DNA of 36,679 nt from contig DKFC01000016.1 of assembly GCA_002452745.1 (NCBI GenBank), forward strand, positions 1 through 36,679, written 5' to 3'. The stretch is from Firmicutes bacterium UBA6806 (lineage in GTDB: Bacteria; Bacillota; Clostridia; Peptostreptococcales; Acidaminobacteraceae). The notes beneath the pieces were generated by a model, which did not search any database, had not been told where the DNA came from, and saw only the letters and a program-made list of their open reading frames with translations. The translations under genes and the position numbers were made by a program. Positions 16,122 through 24,544 of this stretch are shown here, one piece after another (position 1 is the stretch's first letter; every line of letters begins with the position of its first letter).

Positions 16122-16610
16122 CTATCTCTCCCCTTCAAATGCCTTTTTAGTGGTTTCAACCAATCCGTTATTTTCGATCATATTTAGGAGAAATTCCGGA
16201 TATGCTTGGAATTGAAACACCTTTCCATCACGTACACGCTTGATGATACCCTGTTTTACATCCACTTCTATTTCATCGTCTGATGCCAATTCATCTACCG
16301 CTTCTGGACACTCAATAATTGCCAATCCTGTGTTTAGAGCATTTCTAAAAAAGATTCTCGCAAAGTTTTTTGCTATGACACACTGAACCCCACAAGCCTT
16401 AATTGCCAAAACTGCATGCTCTCTTGAAGAACCACATCCGAAGTTCTCTTCTGCCACAATGACATCGCCCACTTCCACAGTGCTGCTAAATGCCGCATCT
16501 AAATCTTCCATACAATGACTTGCAAGGTGTTTGGGGTCTGTAATATTAAGATATCTTGCTGGGATGATAACATCTGTGTCTATATTGTTTCCATATTTGT
16601 ATATTTTCAT
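16122..16610 (-). CDS. leuD: 3-isopropylmalate dehydratase small subunit
   Basis: The swivel-domain subunit of isopropylmalate isomerase, which works with LeuC in the second leucine step. Its 162 residues have the family's GNNIDTDVIIPARYL start, the ENFGCGSSREHA motif (phosphate/substrate-binding loop) and AKNFARIFFRNALN. The length is that of the bacterial/archaeal short form. GGAAGG precedes the ATG. It lies 46 bases after leuC and ends one base before leuB. Confidence 0.95.
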   Translation of the reverse strand: MKIYKYGNNIDTDVIIPARYLNITDPKHLASHCMEDLDAAFSSTVEVGDVIVAEENFGCGSSREHAVLAIKACGVQCVIAKNFARIFFRNALNTGLAIIECPEAVDELASDDEIEVDVKQGIIKRVRDGKVFQFQAYPEFLLNMIENNGLVETTKKAFEGER

Positions 16611-16656
16611 AAATCTACCTTCCTTATTAGATTAAATATCCTGATTACAAGTCTAT

Positions 16657-17934
16657 CTAGAGAGTTGCAAGCCCTTCAAAGGTTCTTGGGGTACTGAGTT
16701 TTCCGGTAATGGCAGATACTGCCGCAACAGCTGGACTGGCCAAATATATTTCAGACGTCTTATGCCCCATTCTGCCTATGAAATTTCGATTTGTGGTTGC
16801 CACAGCTCTCTCATTTATGCCCAATATTCCCATGTGCCCTCCGAGGCATGGTCCACAAGTTGGTGTACTCACAACAGCACCTGCCTTAATAAAGGTTTCT
16901 AGATACCCTTCTTTGAGTGCTTCCAAATAAATTTTTTGTGTGGCAGGAATGATGATCATTCGAACCTTTGGGTGAACAGTGTGTCCCTTCAGAATTTCAG
17001 CTGTAACTTTCAAATCTCTCAACCTACCATTTGTGCATGAGCCAACAATAACTTGATCTATTTCAATATCGGGAATATCATCAAATGTTCTCGTATTTTC
17101 TGGAAGATGTGGAAAAGCAACAGTTGGTTCAATATCATCTAAGTTGATATGAATAATTTCATCATAGTCAGCTCCTTCATCAGCAGTGAATACCCTAGGC
17201 TCTCTAACACTGTGTTCCTTTACATATTCCAAGGTTTTTTCATCCACTTCAAAGATGCCATTCTTTGCTCCTGCTTCAATGGCCATATTGGCAATGGTGA
17301 AGCGATCATCCATGCTGAGGCTCTTGACCCCTTGCCCTGTAAATTCTAATGATTTATATCGAGCACCATCAACGCCTATTTTTCCAATCAAGTGCAAAAT
17401 CACATCCTTGCCACTTGACCAGTCTTGCAGTTCGCCAGTTAATACGATTTTAATAGCACTTGGAACTTTAAACCAACATTTTCCTGTCGCCATTCCCACA
17501 GCCATATCCGTGCTGCCAATCCCTGTTGAAAAAGCACCCAGCGCGCCATAAGTACAAGTATGTGAGTCAGCACCAATGACCACATCTCCCGATACCACAA
17601 GTCCCTTCTCCGGAATCAGAGCATGCTCAATCCCCATTTGACCAATTTCAAAGTAGTTCTCTATTTCATTTTCTTGAGCGAATTCTCTGACCTTCTTAAC
17701 TAGATTAGCTGTTTCAATATCCTTGTTAGGCGTGAAATGATCTGGCACTAACGCAATTTTTTTCTTGTCGAAAACACTTTTTGTATTGATTTCTTCAAAG
17801 CTCTGTATTGCAACTGGAGCTGTTATATCATTTCCGAGAACGAGGTCCAAGTTTGCATGTACAAACTCACCTGCCTGTAATTCTCGCTTGCCACAGTGGT
17901 CAGCCAAAATTTTCTGTGTCATTGTCATCTTCAT
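16657..17934 (-). CDS. leuC: 3-isopropylmalate dehydratase large subunit
   Basis: The aconitase-fold catalytic subunit of isopropylmalate isomerase. The 425 residues contain GADSHTCTYGALGAF and the cluster-binding cysteines in VGSCTNGR and in TPTCGPCLGGH, which together bind a [4Fe-4S] cluster. This is the shorter, HacA-like/clostridial form. AAGGAGA is 8 bases upstream of the ATG. It works with LeuD, encoded next. Confidence 0.95.
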   Translation of the reverse strand: MKMTMTQKILADHCGKRELQAGEFVHANLDLVLGNDITAPVAIQSFEEINTKSVFDKKKIALVPDHFTPNKDIETANLVKKVREFAQENEIENYFEIGQMGIEHALIPEKGLVVSGDVVIGADSHTCTYGALGAFSTGIGSTDMAVGMATGKCWFKVPSAIKIVLTGELQDWSSGKDVILHLIGKIGVDGARYKSLEFTGQGVKSLSMDDRFTIANMAIEAGAKNGIFEVDEKTLEYVKEHSVREPRVFTADEGADYDEIIHINLDDIEPTVAFPHLPENTRTFDDIPDIEIDQVIVGSCTNGRLRDLKVTAEILKGHTVHPKVRMIIIPATQKIYLEALKEGYLETFIKAGAVVSTPTCGPCLGGHMGILGINERAVATTNRNFIGRMGHKTSEIYLASPAVAAVSAITGKLSTPRTFEGLATL

Positions 17935-17970
17935 ACTCGTTTCTCCTTTTTCTGCATGTATTATATGGGT

Positions 17971-19479
17971 TTAATTGAGTTCAGCGTAGGACTTATTGAC
18001 GGCTTCTATATAAGCACTGATGCTCGCTTCAATAACATCTGTGCTAAGGCCTCTCCCCCTATAGCTCTTATTGTTGATTTTGAGGATAACCACGGCTTCT
18101 CCAAGCGCATCTTTGCCCTCAGTGACAGCATTGATTTTATAATCAACCAGCTTGATGTTCTTGTTAACAGATCGTTCAATCACTTTAAACGAGGCATCCA
18201 CTGGGCCATCTCCCACTGAGGCATCTGTAATTTCATTGCCTTGAATATTCAGCGATATCGTAGCTGTGGCAGGGATATGTTTTCCAGAGTGAATCATAAA
18301 TGTATTGAGTTTTACAACCTCTGGTGTATGACTGATTTCCTTATTGATAATTGCATCTATGTCGTCATCGTAAACTTCCTTTTTCTTATCGCATAAGTCA
18401 ATAAATGCTGCATACGCCGTTTCCAGTTCCGAAGTGTCCAGTCCATATCCGAGTGCCTTAACTCTGTCGATAAAGGCATGGCGACCTGAGTGCTTCCCAA
18501 GAACGATTTTATTTGTATCAAGTCCGACTGACTCTGGCGTCATAATCTCATAAGTTGTTCTCTCTTGAAGAACACCATGCTGATGAATTCCAGCCTCATG
18601 CGCAAATGCGTTTTCGCCGACAATTGCTTTGTTTGGCTGTACTTTAACGCCAGTTATGCTCTGCAAGAGTTTACTGGTTTTCATAATTTGCTTAGTATCA
18701 ATCTGAGTGACACAGTCGAAATAGTCTTTTCTAGTATCTAGCGCCATTACAATTTCTTCCAGTGCAGCATTTCCCGCCCTTTCACCGATACCATTCACAG
18801 TGCACTCGATTTGCGTTGCTCCAGCTCTAACTGCTGCTAGAGAATTGGCAACGGCAAATCCCAAGTCATTATGACAGTGTACAGAAACTTCAACCTGATC
18901 TATGTTTTCCACTTGGTTTCTAACTGCCTGTATAAAGGCAAAGTACTCTTCTGGTGTGGTGTATCCAACTGTATCTGGAATATTGATCGTCTTCGCCCCT
19001 TCTGCAATGACCGCTGTGAAAATTTCAGCTAAGAACCCCAAATCACTTCTTACGGCATCCTCAGCAGAAAATTCAATGTCATCAAAGAATCGTTTGGCAT
19101 ATCTGACTCCTTCCACTGCTGATTTTAAAACTTCTTCTCTTGTGAGCTTTAGTTTGTGTTTAAGGTGAATATCGGAAGTGGCAATAAAGAGATGCAATCT
19201 TGGCTTCTTTGCAAACTGGAGGGCCTCCCAGGCTCTATCTATATCGAGTTTTGTTGTTCTAGCCAGAGATGCCACACTTACATTTCCAACATTTCTTGAA
19301 ATTTCTCTAATGGCATTAAAATCCCCCGGCGATGCAATGGCAAATCCCGCTTCAATAACATCCACGCCTAGCTTTTCCAACTGTTTTGCAAGTTTAACTT
19401 TTTCAGAGAGATTCATTGTAAAACCTGGTGCTTGTTCTCCGTCTCTTAAAGTCGTATCAAATATTTTAATTCTTTTCAT
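17971..19479 (-). CDS. leuA: 2-isopropylmalate synthase
   Basis: Condenses acetyl-CoA with 2-oxoisovalerate, the committed step to leucine. The N-terminal TIM barrel has DTTLRDGEQAPG near the start (binding the divalent metal with HCHNDLG) and NGIGERAGNAALEE. The C-terminal leucine-feedback domain is present (GDGPVDASF onwards), giving a full-length protein of 502 residues. The start is ATG 19479, because GGAGG sits 8 bases upstream. Earlier in-frame ATGs at 19494 and 19485 contain or abut that ribosome binding site. First gene of leuA-C-D-B-ATL, 36 bases before leuC. Control is by the Leu T-box at 19576-19808 and, presumably, leucine feedback. Confidence 0.95.
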   Translation of the reverse strand: MKRIKIFDTTLRDGEQAPGFTMNLSEKVKLAKQLEKLGVDVIEAGFAIASPGDFNAIREISRNVGNVSVASLARTTKLDIDRAWEALQFAKKPRLHLFIATSDIHLKHKLKLTREEVLKSAVEGVRYAKRFFDDIEFSAEDAVRSDLGFLAEIFTAVIAEGAKTINIPDTVGYTTPEEYFAFIQAVRNQVENIDQVEVSVHCHNDLGFAVANSLAAVRAGATQIECTVNGIGERAGNAALEEIVMALDTRKDYFDCVTQIDTKQIMKTSKLLQSITGVKVQPNKAIVGENAFAHEAGIHQHGVLQERTTYEIMTPESVGLDTNKIVLGKHSGRHAFIDRVKALGYGLDTSELETAYAAFIDLCDKKKEVYDDDIDAIINKEISHTPEVVKLNTFMIHSGKHIPATATISLNIQGNEITDASVGDGPVDASFKVIERSVNKNIKLVDYKINAVTEGKDALGEAVVILKINNKSYRGRGLSTDVIEASISAYIEAVNKSYAELN

Positions 19480-19512
19480 TGACATTTCCTCCATTTTTTT
19501 CTTTATTTAGTT

Positions 19513-19549
19513 AAAATAAAGAAACTGCAGACAATCAGTCTCAGTTTCT
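19513..19549 (-). terminator. Second terminator-like hairpin between the T-box and leuA
   Basis: On the minus strand AGAAACTG-AGAC (19549-19538) pairs with GTCT-g-CAGTTTCT (19532-19520) with one bulge and a 5-base loop, and is followed by TTATTTT. It is downstream of the T-box terminator and about 20 bases upstream of the leuA ribosome binding site. A smaller hairpin (CGGAT/ATCCG) lies between the two, at about 19551-19575. Confidence 0.55.
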
Positions 19550-19575
19550 CGCCGGATTCTATCCGATAATGGCGT

Positions 19576-19808
19576 AAAAAAAGACTGCGCCCCCAATGGG
19601 ACGCAGTCTATATCTGCGCGGTACCACCCAAATTACATGAATATTCATGTCACTTTGATCTCGTAACGTGAGTAACGTCATGTCTTACTGAATTCAGACA
19701 TAAAGCTCAGGAGTGAGAATCTAATTTTGCCCTCTTGGTTTCCACCAGCCACCAAGTCTCTATAAGATATCCATCAGACAATCTCCGTCAAAGCCTTTAC
19801 TTTATTGA
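19576..19808 (-). promoter_or_regulatory. T-box riboswitch, leucine specifier (leuA operon)
   Basis: On the minus strand the T-box core GGGTGGTACCGCG is at 19629-19617. The terminator has an 11-bp stem GACTGCGTCCC/GGGGCGCAGTC (19608-19583) followed by seven T (19582-19576). The stem I apex is TTGGTGGCTGGTGGAAACCAA. The specifier triplet is CTC (19717-19715) followed by A, a leucine codon, in the same place as ATC in the ilvA leader and CGC in the argS leader. Low charging of tRNA-Leu should turn the operon on. Confidence 0.92.
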
Positions 19809-19813
19809 AAACT

Positions 19814-19842
19814 AATATAACAATGTTTGATTTCTATGTCAA
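19814..19842 (-). promoter_or_regulatory. Promoter of the leuA leader
   Basis: On the minus strand TTGACA (19842-19837), a 17-base spacer, then TATATT (19819-19814). It is placed directly before the T-box stem I. Confidence 0.75.
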
Positions 19843-19975
19843 TACATTTTGTTAAATTTGTGAAACATTTTTTTGATTTCAACTTTTTTCGCCCTTTTAA
19901 TTTGTTATTTTTTTGTTTTTAGGGTATTATAATGTTAAGATAACTTGTTAAAGTACAAGCGCCTAAGGAGAGATT

Positions 19976-20350
19976 ATGAGAATACTTCATTTTGACTACA
20001 GTGATTTTTTCAGAAGGGTTGTTCATGATTTGATACTCAGCAGCGGACATGCCTATTTTAACTCAAATCAAGGAGCAGATCTTTATCATATTTTGGCTCA
20101 CGATGAAATTGATGTTATTTTTACAGGGATGGAATTATCTGATATGAGCGCTGAAGACCTCATTCGGGACATTAAGAACTCCAAATACAAGAACATCCCA
20201 ATTGTCATCTTGACATCCTCAGAGGTTGAGAATCTAAACAAGCGCCTAAAGGGGATTCCCTTTTATGACTTTATTTTAAAAGAACAATTAACGGCGGATT
20301 TACTCAATCAGGTATTGGACCGAATTGAGGATATGTTAGAACTTCAGTAA
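19976..20350 (+). CDS. Stand-alone receiver-like domain without phospho-acceptor Asp
   Basis: A 124-residue single-domain CheY-like protein. The fold signature is clear: ILHFDYSDFFRR in place of ILxVDDS, IDVIFTGMELSDMSAEDLI in place of the phosphorylation loop, PIVILTSS with Thr80, and FILKEQL with Lys102. The acidic pair is reduced to Asp7-Tyr8, and the position of the phospho-acceptor Asp holds Gly51. Ordinary phosphorylation is therefore unlikely, which makes it a pseudo-receiver. AAGGAGAGATT precedes the ATG, and a TATAAT at 19928-19933 may be its -10. It is monocistronic, divergent from the leu operon, with no kinase next to it. Its partner is unknown. Confidence 0.82.
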   Translation: MRILHFDYSDFFRRVVHDLILSSGHAYFNSNQGADLYHILAHDEIDVIFTGMELSDMSAEDLIRDIKNSKYKNIPIVILTSSEVENLNKRLKGIPFYDFILKEQLTADLLNQVLDRIEDMLELQ

Positions 20351-20395
20351 TCAACGACCATTAATTATCTTATGACTCCATTCATACAGAATTAA

Positions 20396-20437
20396 AACAG
20401 GACACTCCATCTCTTAATGGAATGTCCTGTTATTTTT
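20396..20437. terminator. Bidirectional terminator between the pseudo-receiver gene and argS
   Basis: AACAGGACA-ct-CCAT pairs with ATGG-aa-TGTCCTGTT (20396-20431). ATTTTTA follows on the plus strand and TTTTAAT on the minus strand. It serves both convergent genes. Confidence 0.85.
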
Positions 20438-20455
20438 ATGCCTTACCCCTGACCT

Positions 20456-22153
20456 TTACATTTGTTCTGGTGCTTCAAGACAAACCAGTGCAAGGCCTGA
20501 TTGAAGAACAAGTTTAACACATTTAACCAGTGCAAGTCTAGCATTTTTAACAGCTTGATCCTCTACCAGAATTGCATTGTCATGGTAGAATCGGTTGAAG
20601 CTCTGTGCAAGTTCTACCACATATCTTGCCACTGTGTGTGGTTCATAATTTTTATGAGCTAATACAACGACTTCGTTGAATTTACTGATTAGGCGTACAA
20701 CGTCTTTAGAGGCATCATCGTCAAGTTTAGAATAGTCAATATCCGAACTGATATCCGCATCTGCCTTTCTTAGAACACTGCAAGCTCTAGCATGAGTGTA
20801 TTGAACATATGGTCCAGTCTCGCCCTCAAACGAAAGCGTTTTGTCAAGCGAGAAAGAATAATCTTTTGTTCTGCTTGTGTATAGCTCCTGGAAAACCACA
20901 GCGCCCACGCCCACTTGTTTTGCGATTTCGGCTTTATTTTCTAAATTAGGATTTTTTTCGTCTATAATTTTTGCCGTTTGCTCAATGGCTTTATTCAAGA
21001 CATCTTCAAGGAAAACCACTTGTCCTTTACGAGTGGACAACGATCCATCTTCCAATGAAACCATCCCAAAATCAACATGGATACAGTCTTTACTCCATGC
21101 GTATCCCATGAGTTCGATGATTTTGAACCACTGTTGAAAATGTAGTTTTTGCGCACTTCCAACCACATAAATATTTTTGTCAAAATCATAATGGTCTTTT
21201 CTGTATTTAGCAGCTGCCAAGTCACGTGTCATATAGAGTGACGATCCGTCTTTCTTGGTAATCAACGCAGGCGGCATGCCATATGCTTCTAGATTGACAA
21301 TTTCTGCTCCTTCCGATTTTTCCACAATATGCTTTTCGCGGAGTTCCTGTAAAATAGCTGGCATCTTGTCAGAATAAAAACTCTCTCCCGCATATGAGTC
21401 AAAAGTAACGCCCAAGAGTCCATACACTCGATTGAACACTTTAAGAGACATGTCCTTAAATAGTGTCCAAAGTTCCACAGCTTCTTCATCTTCATTTTCT
21501 AGTTTAGTAAACCAAGCTCTCGCTTCATCATTCAATTCAGGTTTTTCTTCAGCCTCATTGTGAAAACGAACATAGAGTTTTAAAAGTTCATTGATTGGGT
21601 CAGCTTCAACCACTTCTTTGCTGCCCCACAGTTTATAGCCGACGATGAGCTTTCCAAATTGAGTCCCATAATCACCTAAGTGGTTAATGGCCACTGTATT
21701 GTATCCAAGGTGCTTATAAATTCTATGGAGAGATTCACCAATCATAGTGCTTCTAATATGTCCCATATGGAAGGGCTTTGCAATATTTACCGACGAATAC
21801 TCCACAATGACCTTCTTATTTTTGCCTATATCGGACATTCCGTATTTTTCGCCTGCATTTAACACATCACTCATGACCGTCTTTATAAAGTGTTCTTGAT
21901 TGAGCGTGAAATTTAAAAATCCCGCCACCGAATCAACACTTTTAAAGAGTTCATGCTCTCCAATTTGAGCTTTAAGTTCATCGGCAATCTGTACTGGCGC
22001 TTTTCGATACGCCTTTGCCAGTTTAAAACAAGGAAACGCAAAATCTCCCATGCTCGTATTCTTGGGATACTCCACTAAAGACACGATTTCATCATAAGTC
22101 ATCGTTTCAATTTTCTCATCCAATAACTTGGCAATTTCCAATTTATAATCCAT
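20456..22153 (-). CDS. argS: Arginyl-tRNA synthetase
   Basis: Class I aminoacyl-tRNA synthetase of 565 residues that charges tRNA-Arg. The N-terminal Arg-tRS-specific domain is followed by the HIGH-type motif in IAKPFHMGHIRST (124-136). TRKGQ occupies the KMSKS-equivalent position (canonical Lys absent, as is common in ArgRS). The anticodon-binding helical domain ends in LEAPEQM. GAGGAGG is just upstream of the ATG. Expression is controlled by the Arg-specifier T-box upstream. Length and motifs are complete. Confidence 0.95.
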   Translation of the reverse strand: MDYKLEIAKLLDEKIETMTYDEIVSLVEYPKNTSMGDFAFPCFKLAKAYRKAPVQIADELKAQIGEHELFKSVDSVAGFLNFTLNQEHFIKTVMSDVLNAGEKYGMSDIGKNKKVIVEYSSVNIAKPFHMGHIRSTMIGESLHRIYKHLGYNTVAINHLGDYGTQFGKLIVGYKLWGSKEVVEADPINELLKLYVRFHNEAEEKPELNDEARAWFTKLENEDEEAVELWTLFKDMSLKVFNRVYGLLGVTFDSYAGESFYSDKMPAILQELREKHIVEKSEGAEIVNLEAYGMPPALITKKDGSSLYMTRDLAAAKYRKDHYDFDKNIYVVGSAQKLHFQQWFKIIELMGYAWSKDCIHVDFGMVSLEDGSLSTRKGQVVFLEDVLNKAIEQTAKIIDEKNPNLENKAEIAKQVGVGAVVFQELYTSRTKDYSFSLDKTLSFEGETGPYVQYTHARACSVLRKADADISSDIDYSKLDDDASKDVVRLISKFNEVVVLAHKNYEPHTVARYVVELAQSFNRFYHDNAILVEDQAVKNARLALVKCVKLVLQSGLALVCLEAPEQM

Positions 22154-22223
22154 ATAGTCCTCCTCTATTTTTTACATTTTCTTTGATTTACGGTTTTATC
22201 CGTGGTTTTACAGTTTTAATGGC

Positions 22224-22466
22224 AAAAAATAAAACGCCCCTTACATCACTGTAAGAGACGAAAAATCCGCGGTACCACTCTTATTAGAATATTGCTATTC
22301 TCACTTGACGTCTATAACGGGACGACCGTTTGACCTACTCATTTCAATCAAAATCTCATGGGTGCGCTTCGAAAAAGAATTGTTACCAACCTCTCACCGT
22401 CGTTGGTTCGCTACAAACGCTTCATTTTTTACTCTCCCAATCACAGAAAAAATATTAAGTTAATTA
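22224..22466 (-). promoter_or_regulatory. T-box riboswitch, arginine specifier (argS)
   Basis: On the minus strand the T-box core GAGTGGTACCGCGG is at 22280-22267. The terminator is an 11-bp stem CGTCTCTTACA/TGTAAGGGGCG (22260-22234) with TTTTATTTTTT. Stem I carries an AGTA element and the GGTGAGAGG distal loop sequence. The specifier triplet CGC (22366-22364), followed by A, is an arginine codon. It thus matches the gene it precedes. Confidence 0.92.
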
Positions 22467-22472
22467 CGAAAT

Positions 22473-22501
22473 ATTTTACCATAGTTTTATGCCAAAATCA
22501 A
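22473..22501 (-). promoter_or_regulatory. Promoter of the argS leader
   Basis: On the minus strand TTGATT (22501-22496), a 17-base spacer, then TAAAAT (22478-22473), upstream of T-box stem I. Confidence 0.6.
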
Positions 22502-22624
22502 TCGCAATTTTGTTTAACAAGTGCTATTTCTCCCCCAAAAACAATTTGTTTACAATTAATTGATTTCAATTTCTCACGGCAACGTCTATAATAATACTAT
22601 AACAATTTTTCAAGGAGTGATTAC

Positions 22625-23440
22625 ATGGCTAATCTCAATTACTACATTCGGCGGTTTAAAGCACTGACCTTAACCGAAATGCTCATTGGTGTCAACGTCA
22701 TCATGTTTATAATCAGTTCTCTGCTTGGATTGACTTTTGGAAATGCACTTGTCCTTCTTGGTGCCAAAGTAAATCTCTTGATTGGACTGGGTGAAATTTG
22801 GCGCCTTTTAACTGCGATGTTCCTTCATGCGGATTTTATGCATCTCGTTTTCAATATGTTGGCACTTTATATTCTAGGACGCGATATCGAACGGTTCTAC
22901 GGCCCTAAAAAGTATCTATTTATCTACTTTACCTCTGGGTTAATCGGTTCTGCATTTAGTTTCCTCTTGATTCCACATGTGAGTGTTGGGGCTTCTGGTG
23001 CAATTTTTGGACTCTTCGGTGCAAACCTCTATCTATACCATTTAAATCCAACTGTCTATAAGCGATTATTTGGAACTGATATCATGGTCTTAATCGTCAT
23101 CAATTTAGTCATCAGTTTTGTAAGACCAAATATCGACTTCGTCGGTCATATTGCAGGTCTTGTTGGAGGACTCATCGCTTCATTTGCAGTGGGGATTCAT
23201 TCGGAGAAGGCCTTTATTCCAAAGAGAATCGCCATCCAAGCTGTGACAATTATGCTTCTGATACTCCCGACTTTCATCGGCATCAGTCAGTTGAGATCAA
23301 CCCCTGACTTCTATGCAAATGCAGCTGGCTATTACTACTATCAAAACCGAATGGACAAGGCTGAGGGCATCATTGACAAGGGGATTGAAAAATTCCCCGA
23401 CAACGAACAACTATTAGGTCTTAAATCAGCATTCAACTGA
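22625..23440 (+). CDS. Rhomboid-family intramembrane serine protease
   Basis: A 271-residue membrane protease with six or so transmembrane helices. The catalytic dyad is Ser124 in GASGAIFG and His175 in GHIAGLVGG. The conserved HADFMHLVFNM loop and the Arg of LGRDIE are present. The last 45 residues (about 225-271) are soluble and look like one TPR-type unit (ANAAGYYYYQNRMDKAEG), a common tail in Firmicutes rhomboids such as GluP. AAGGAG stands 7 bases before the ATG. A TATAAT at 22587-22592 is the probable -10. It is monocistronic, divergent from argS. The substrate is unknown. Confidence 0.9.
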   Translation: MANLNYYIRRFKALTLTEMLIGVNVIMFIISSLLGLTFGNALVLLGAKVNLLIGLGEIWRLLTAMFLHADFMHLVFNMLALYILGRDIERFYGPKKYLFIYFTSGLIGSAFSFLLIPHVSVGASGAIFGLFGANLYLYHLNPTVYKRLFGTDIMVLIVINLVISFVRPNIDFVGHIAGLVGGLIASFAVGIHSEKAFIPKRIAIQAVTIMLLILPTFIGISQLRSTPDFYANAAGYYYYQNRMDKAEGIIDKGIEKFPDNEQLLGLKSAFN

Positions 23441-23457
23441 TTTCCATGCATAATTTA

Positions 23458-23483
23458 AAGAGGAGGCAATTACGCCTCCTCTT
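23458..23483. terminator. Terminator between the rhomboid gene and the DUF523 fusion gene
   Basis: A perfect 10-bp stem AAGAGGAGGC/GCCTCCTCTT with a 6-base loop, between two convergent genes. The T tract is weak on both sides (ATATT on the plus strand, TAAATT on the minus strand). Confidence 0.7.
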
Positions 23484-23530
23484 ATATTGGATTTTTTCTC
23501 TATTTGTTACTTCATTTTGAGTTTTGATAT

Positions 23531-24493
23531 TTACTTTATCATCATATCTCGATTTTCATTGTAGATGACAACTTGTTCGAACTTATCAAATAACAATCTG
23601 CATGTCATCCCCATTCCATTAATTTTTGTTCCACTAAACGTCCCATCATATATCCTAAAACTTCCGCAAGAAGGGCTTCCATCTTTTAATATAAAACAGC
23701 GTATCTGAATTATTTTCGTCAATTTGACAGTCTCATTTGCACCTTTCACAAAGGCGTCGGTTACATCTGTTCCATCTTCTGTCTTCACACAGTTTGATAC
23801 AATTTCAGCTGGCTGTCTTGGCGTGGTGAGCCCACCCATCTGCTCCGGACAAAATGGAACAATATGTCTTTTCGTTGCCAATGTGAGGACGGTCTCACTC
23901 AGATTGCTCTCCCCAGAGTACTTCGCATTTATGCCCAAAAGACAGCTGCTAATGCCAACTCCAGATTCTAGCTGATAGTGTTCATATATCTTCGGCACAT
24001 TATCGAGTGGTAGTTCATAATTTAAGTGGCGACCTTGTCCTTCTAAAACGTTGAACCCCGCCTTTTCAAGAATTGCAATCGACTTTGTATTTTGTGGCTT
24101 TACTTTGGCGCAGAGCTTGTGAATTTCCGATTGTAAATAGCACCAAATTGACATTGCCTTTAACATTTCACGGCCATATCCCCGTTCTTGATGTTGCTTT
24201 ATCAACGCAAATTCTATTTCCACGCTGCCATCTACTGAAAGGCAGGAAAATCCAAAGTCCCCAATAATCTCATGGGTTTTGGCCTCAACCACTAGCCAAC
24301 CCAAGAGATGGCTGTCATATGAAAGTGCCATCATGGACAGATATCCAGACACCACTCGAATCAACTCAGGTGTAAACCACTTAGGTGAAACGCTATAGGA
24401 CAATTCTTCGAAATAGGATCTATTGGACTCGACAATTGCCTCACACATGGATTTGTCCATCGGCACCAGTTTTAAATGTTCAGTTATAATCAT
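23531..24493 (-). CDS. GNAT acetyltransferase fused to a DUF523 (TudS-like) domain
   Basis: A two-domain protein of 320 residues. Residues 1-165 are a GNAT N-acetyltransferase of the RimJ/RimL type, with the acetyl-CoA loop QERGYGREM (102-110) and NTKSIAILEKAGF. Residues about 176-320 are a DUF523 domain with its hallmarks: SSCLLGINAKYSG, PFCPEQMGGLTTPR and KDGSPSCG. The three conserved cysteines are Cys184, Cys215 and Cys276. The family member TudS uses three cysteines to hold a [4Fe-4S] cluster that removes sulfur from thiouracil. DUF523 proteins are normally about 150 residues and alone, so the fusion is notable; the joint substrate is unknown. GGGAG precedes the ATG by 6 bases. It is the last gene of the run that includes mutS2. 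Confidence 0.88.
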   Translation of the reverse strand: MIITEHLKLVPMDKSMCEAIVESNRSYFEELSYSVSPKWFTPELIRVVSGYLSMMALSYDSHLLGWLVVEAKTHEIIGDFGFSCLSVDGSVEIEFALIKQHQERGYGREMLKAMSIWCYLQSEIHKLCAKVKPQNTKSIAILEKAGFNVLEGQGRHLNYELPLDNVPKIYEHYQLESGVGISSCLLGINAKYSGESNLSETVLTLATKRHIVPFCPEQMGGLTTPRQPAEIVSNCVKTEDGTDVTDAFVKGANETVKLTKIIQIRCFILKDGSPSCGSFRIYDGTFSGTKINGMGMTCRLLFDKFEQVVIYNENRDMMIK

Positions 24494-24544
24494 GTCTTTC
24501 TCCCAATGTCTTTGACGATTTGATGCAACGCTTTCTTTGCGCTT

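Noticed and set aside
17186..17551. Plus-strand open frame of 121 codons opposite leuC
   Set aside because: It is antisense to a conserved coding region, lacks a ribosome binding site and has no family features.
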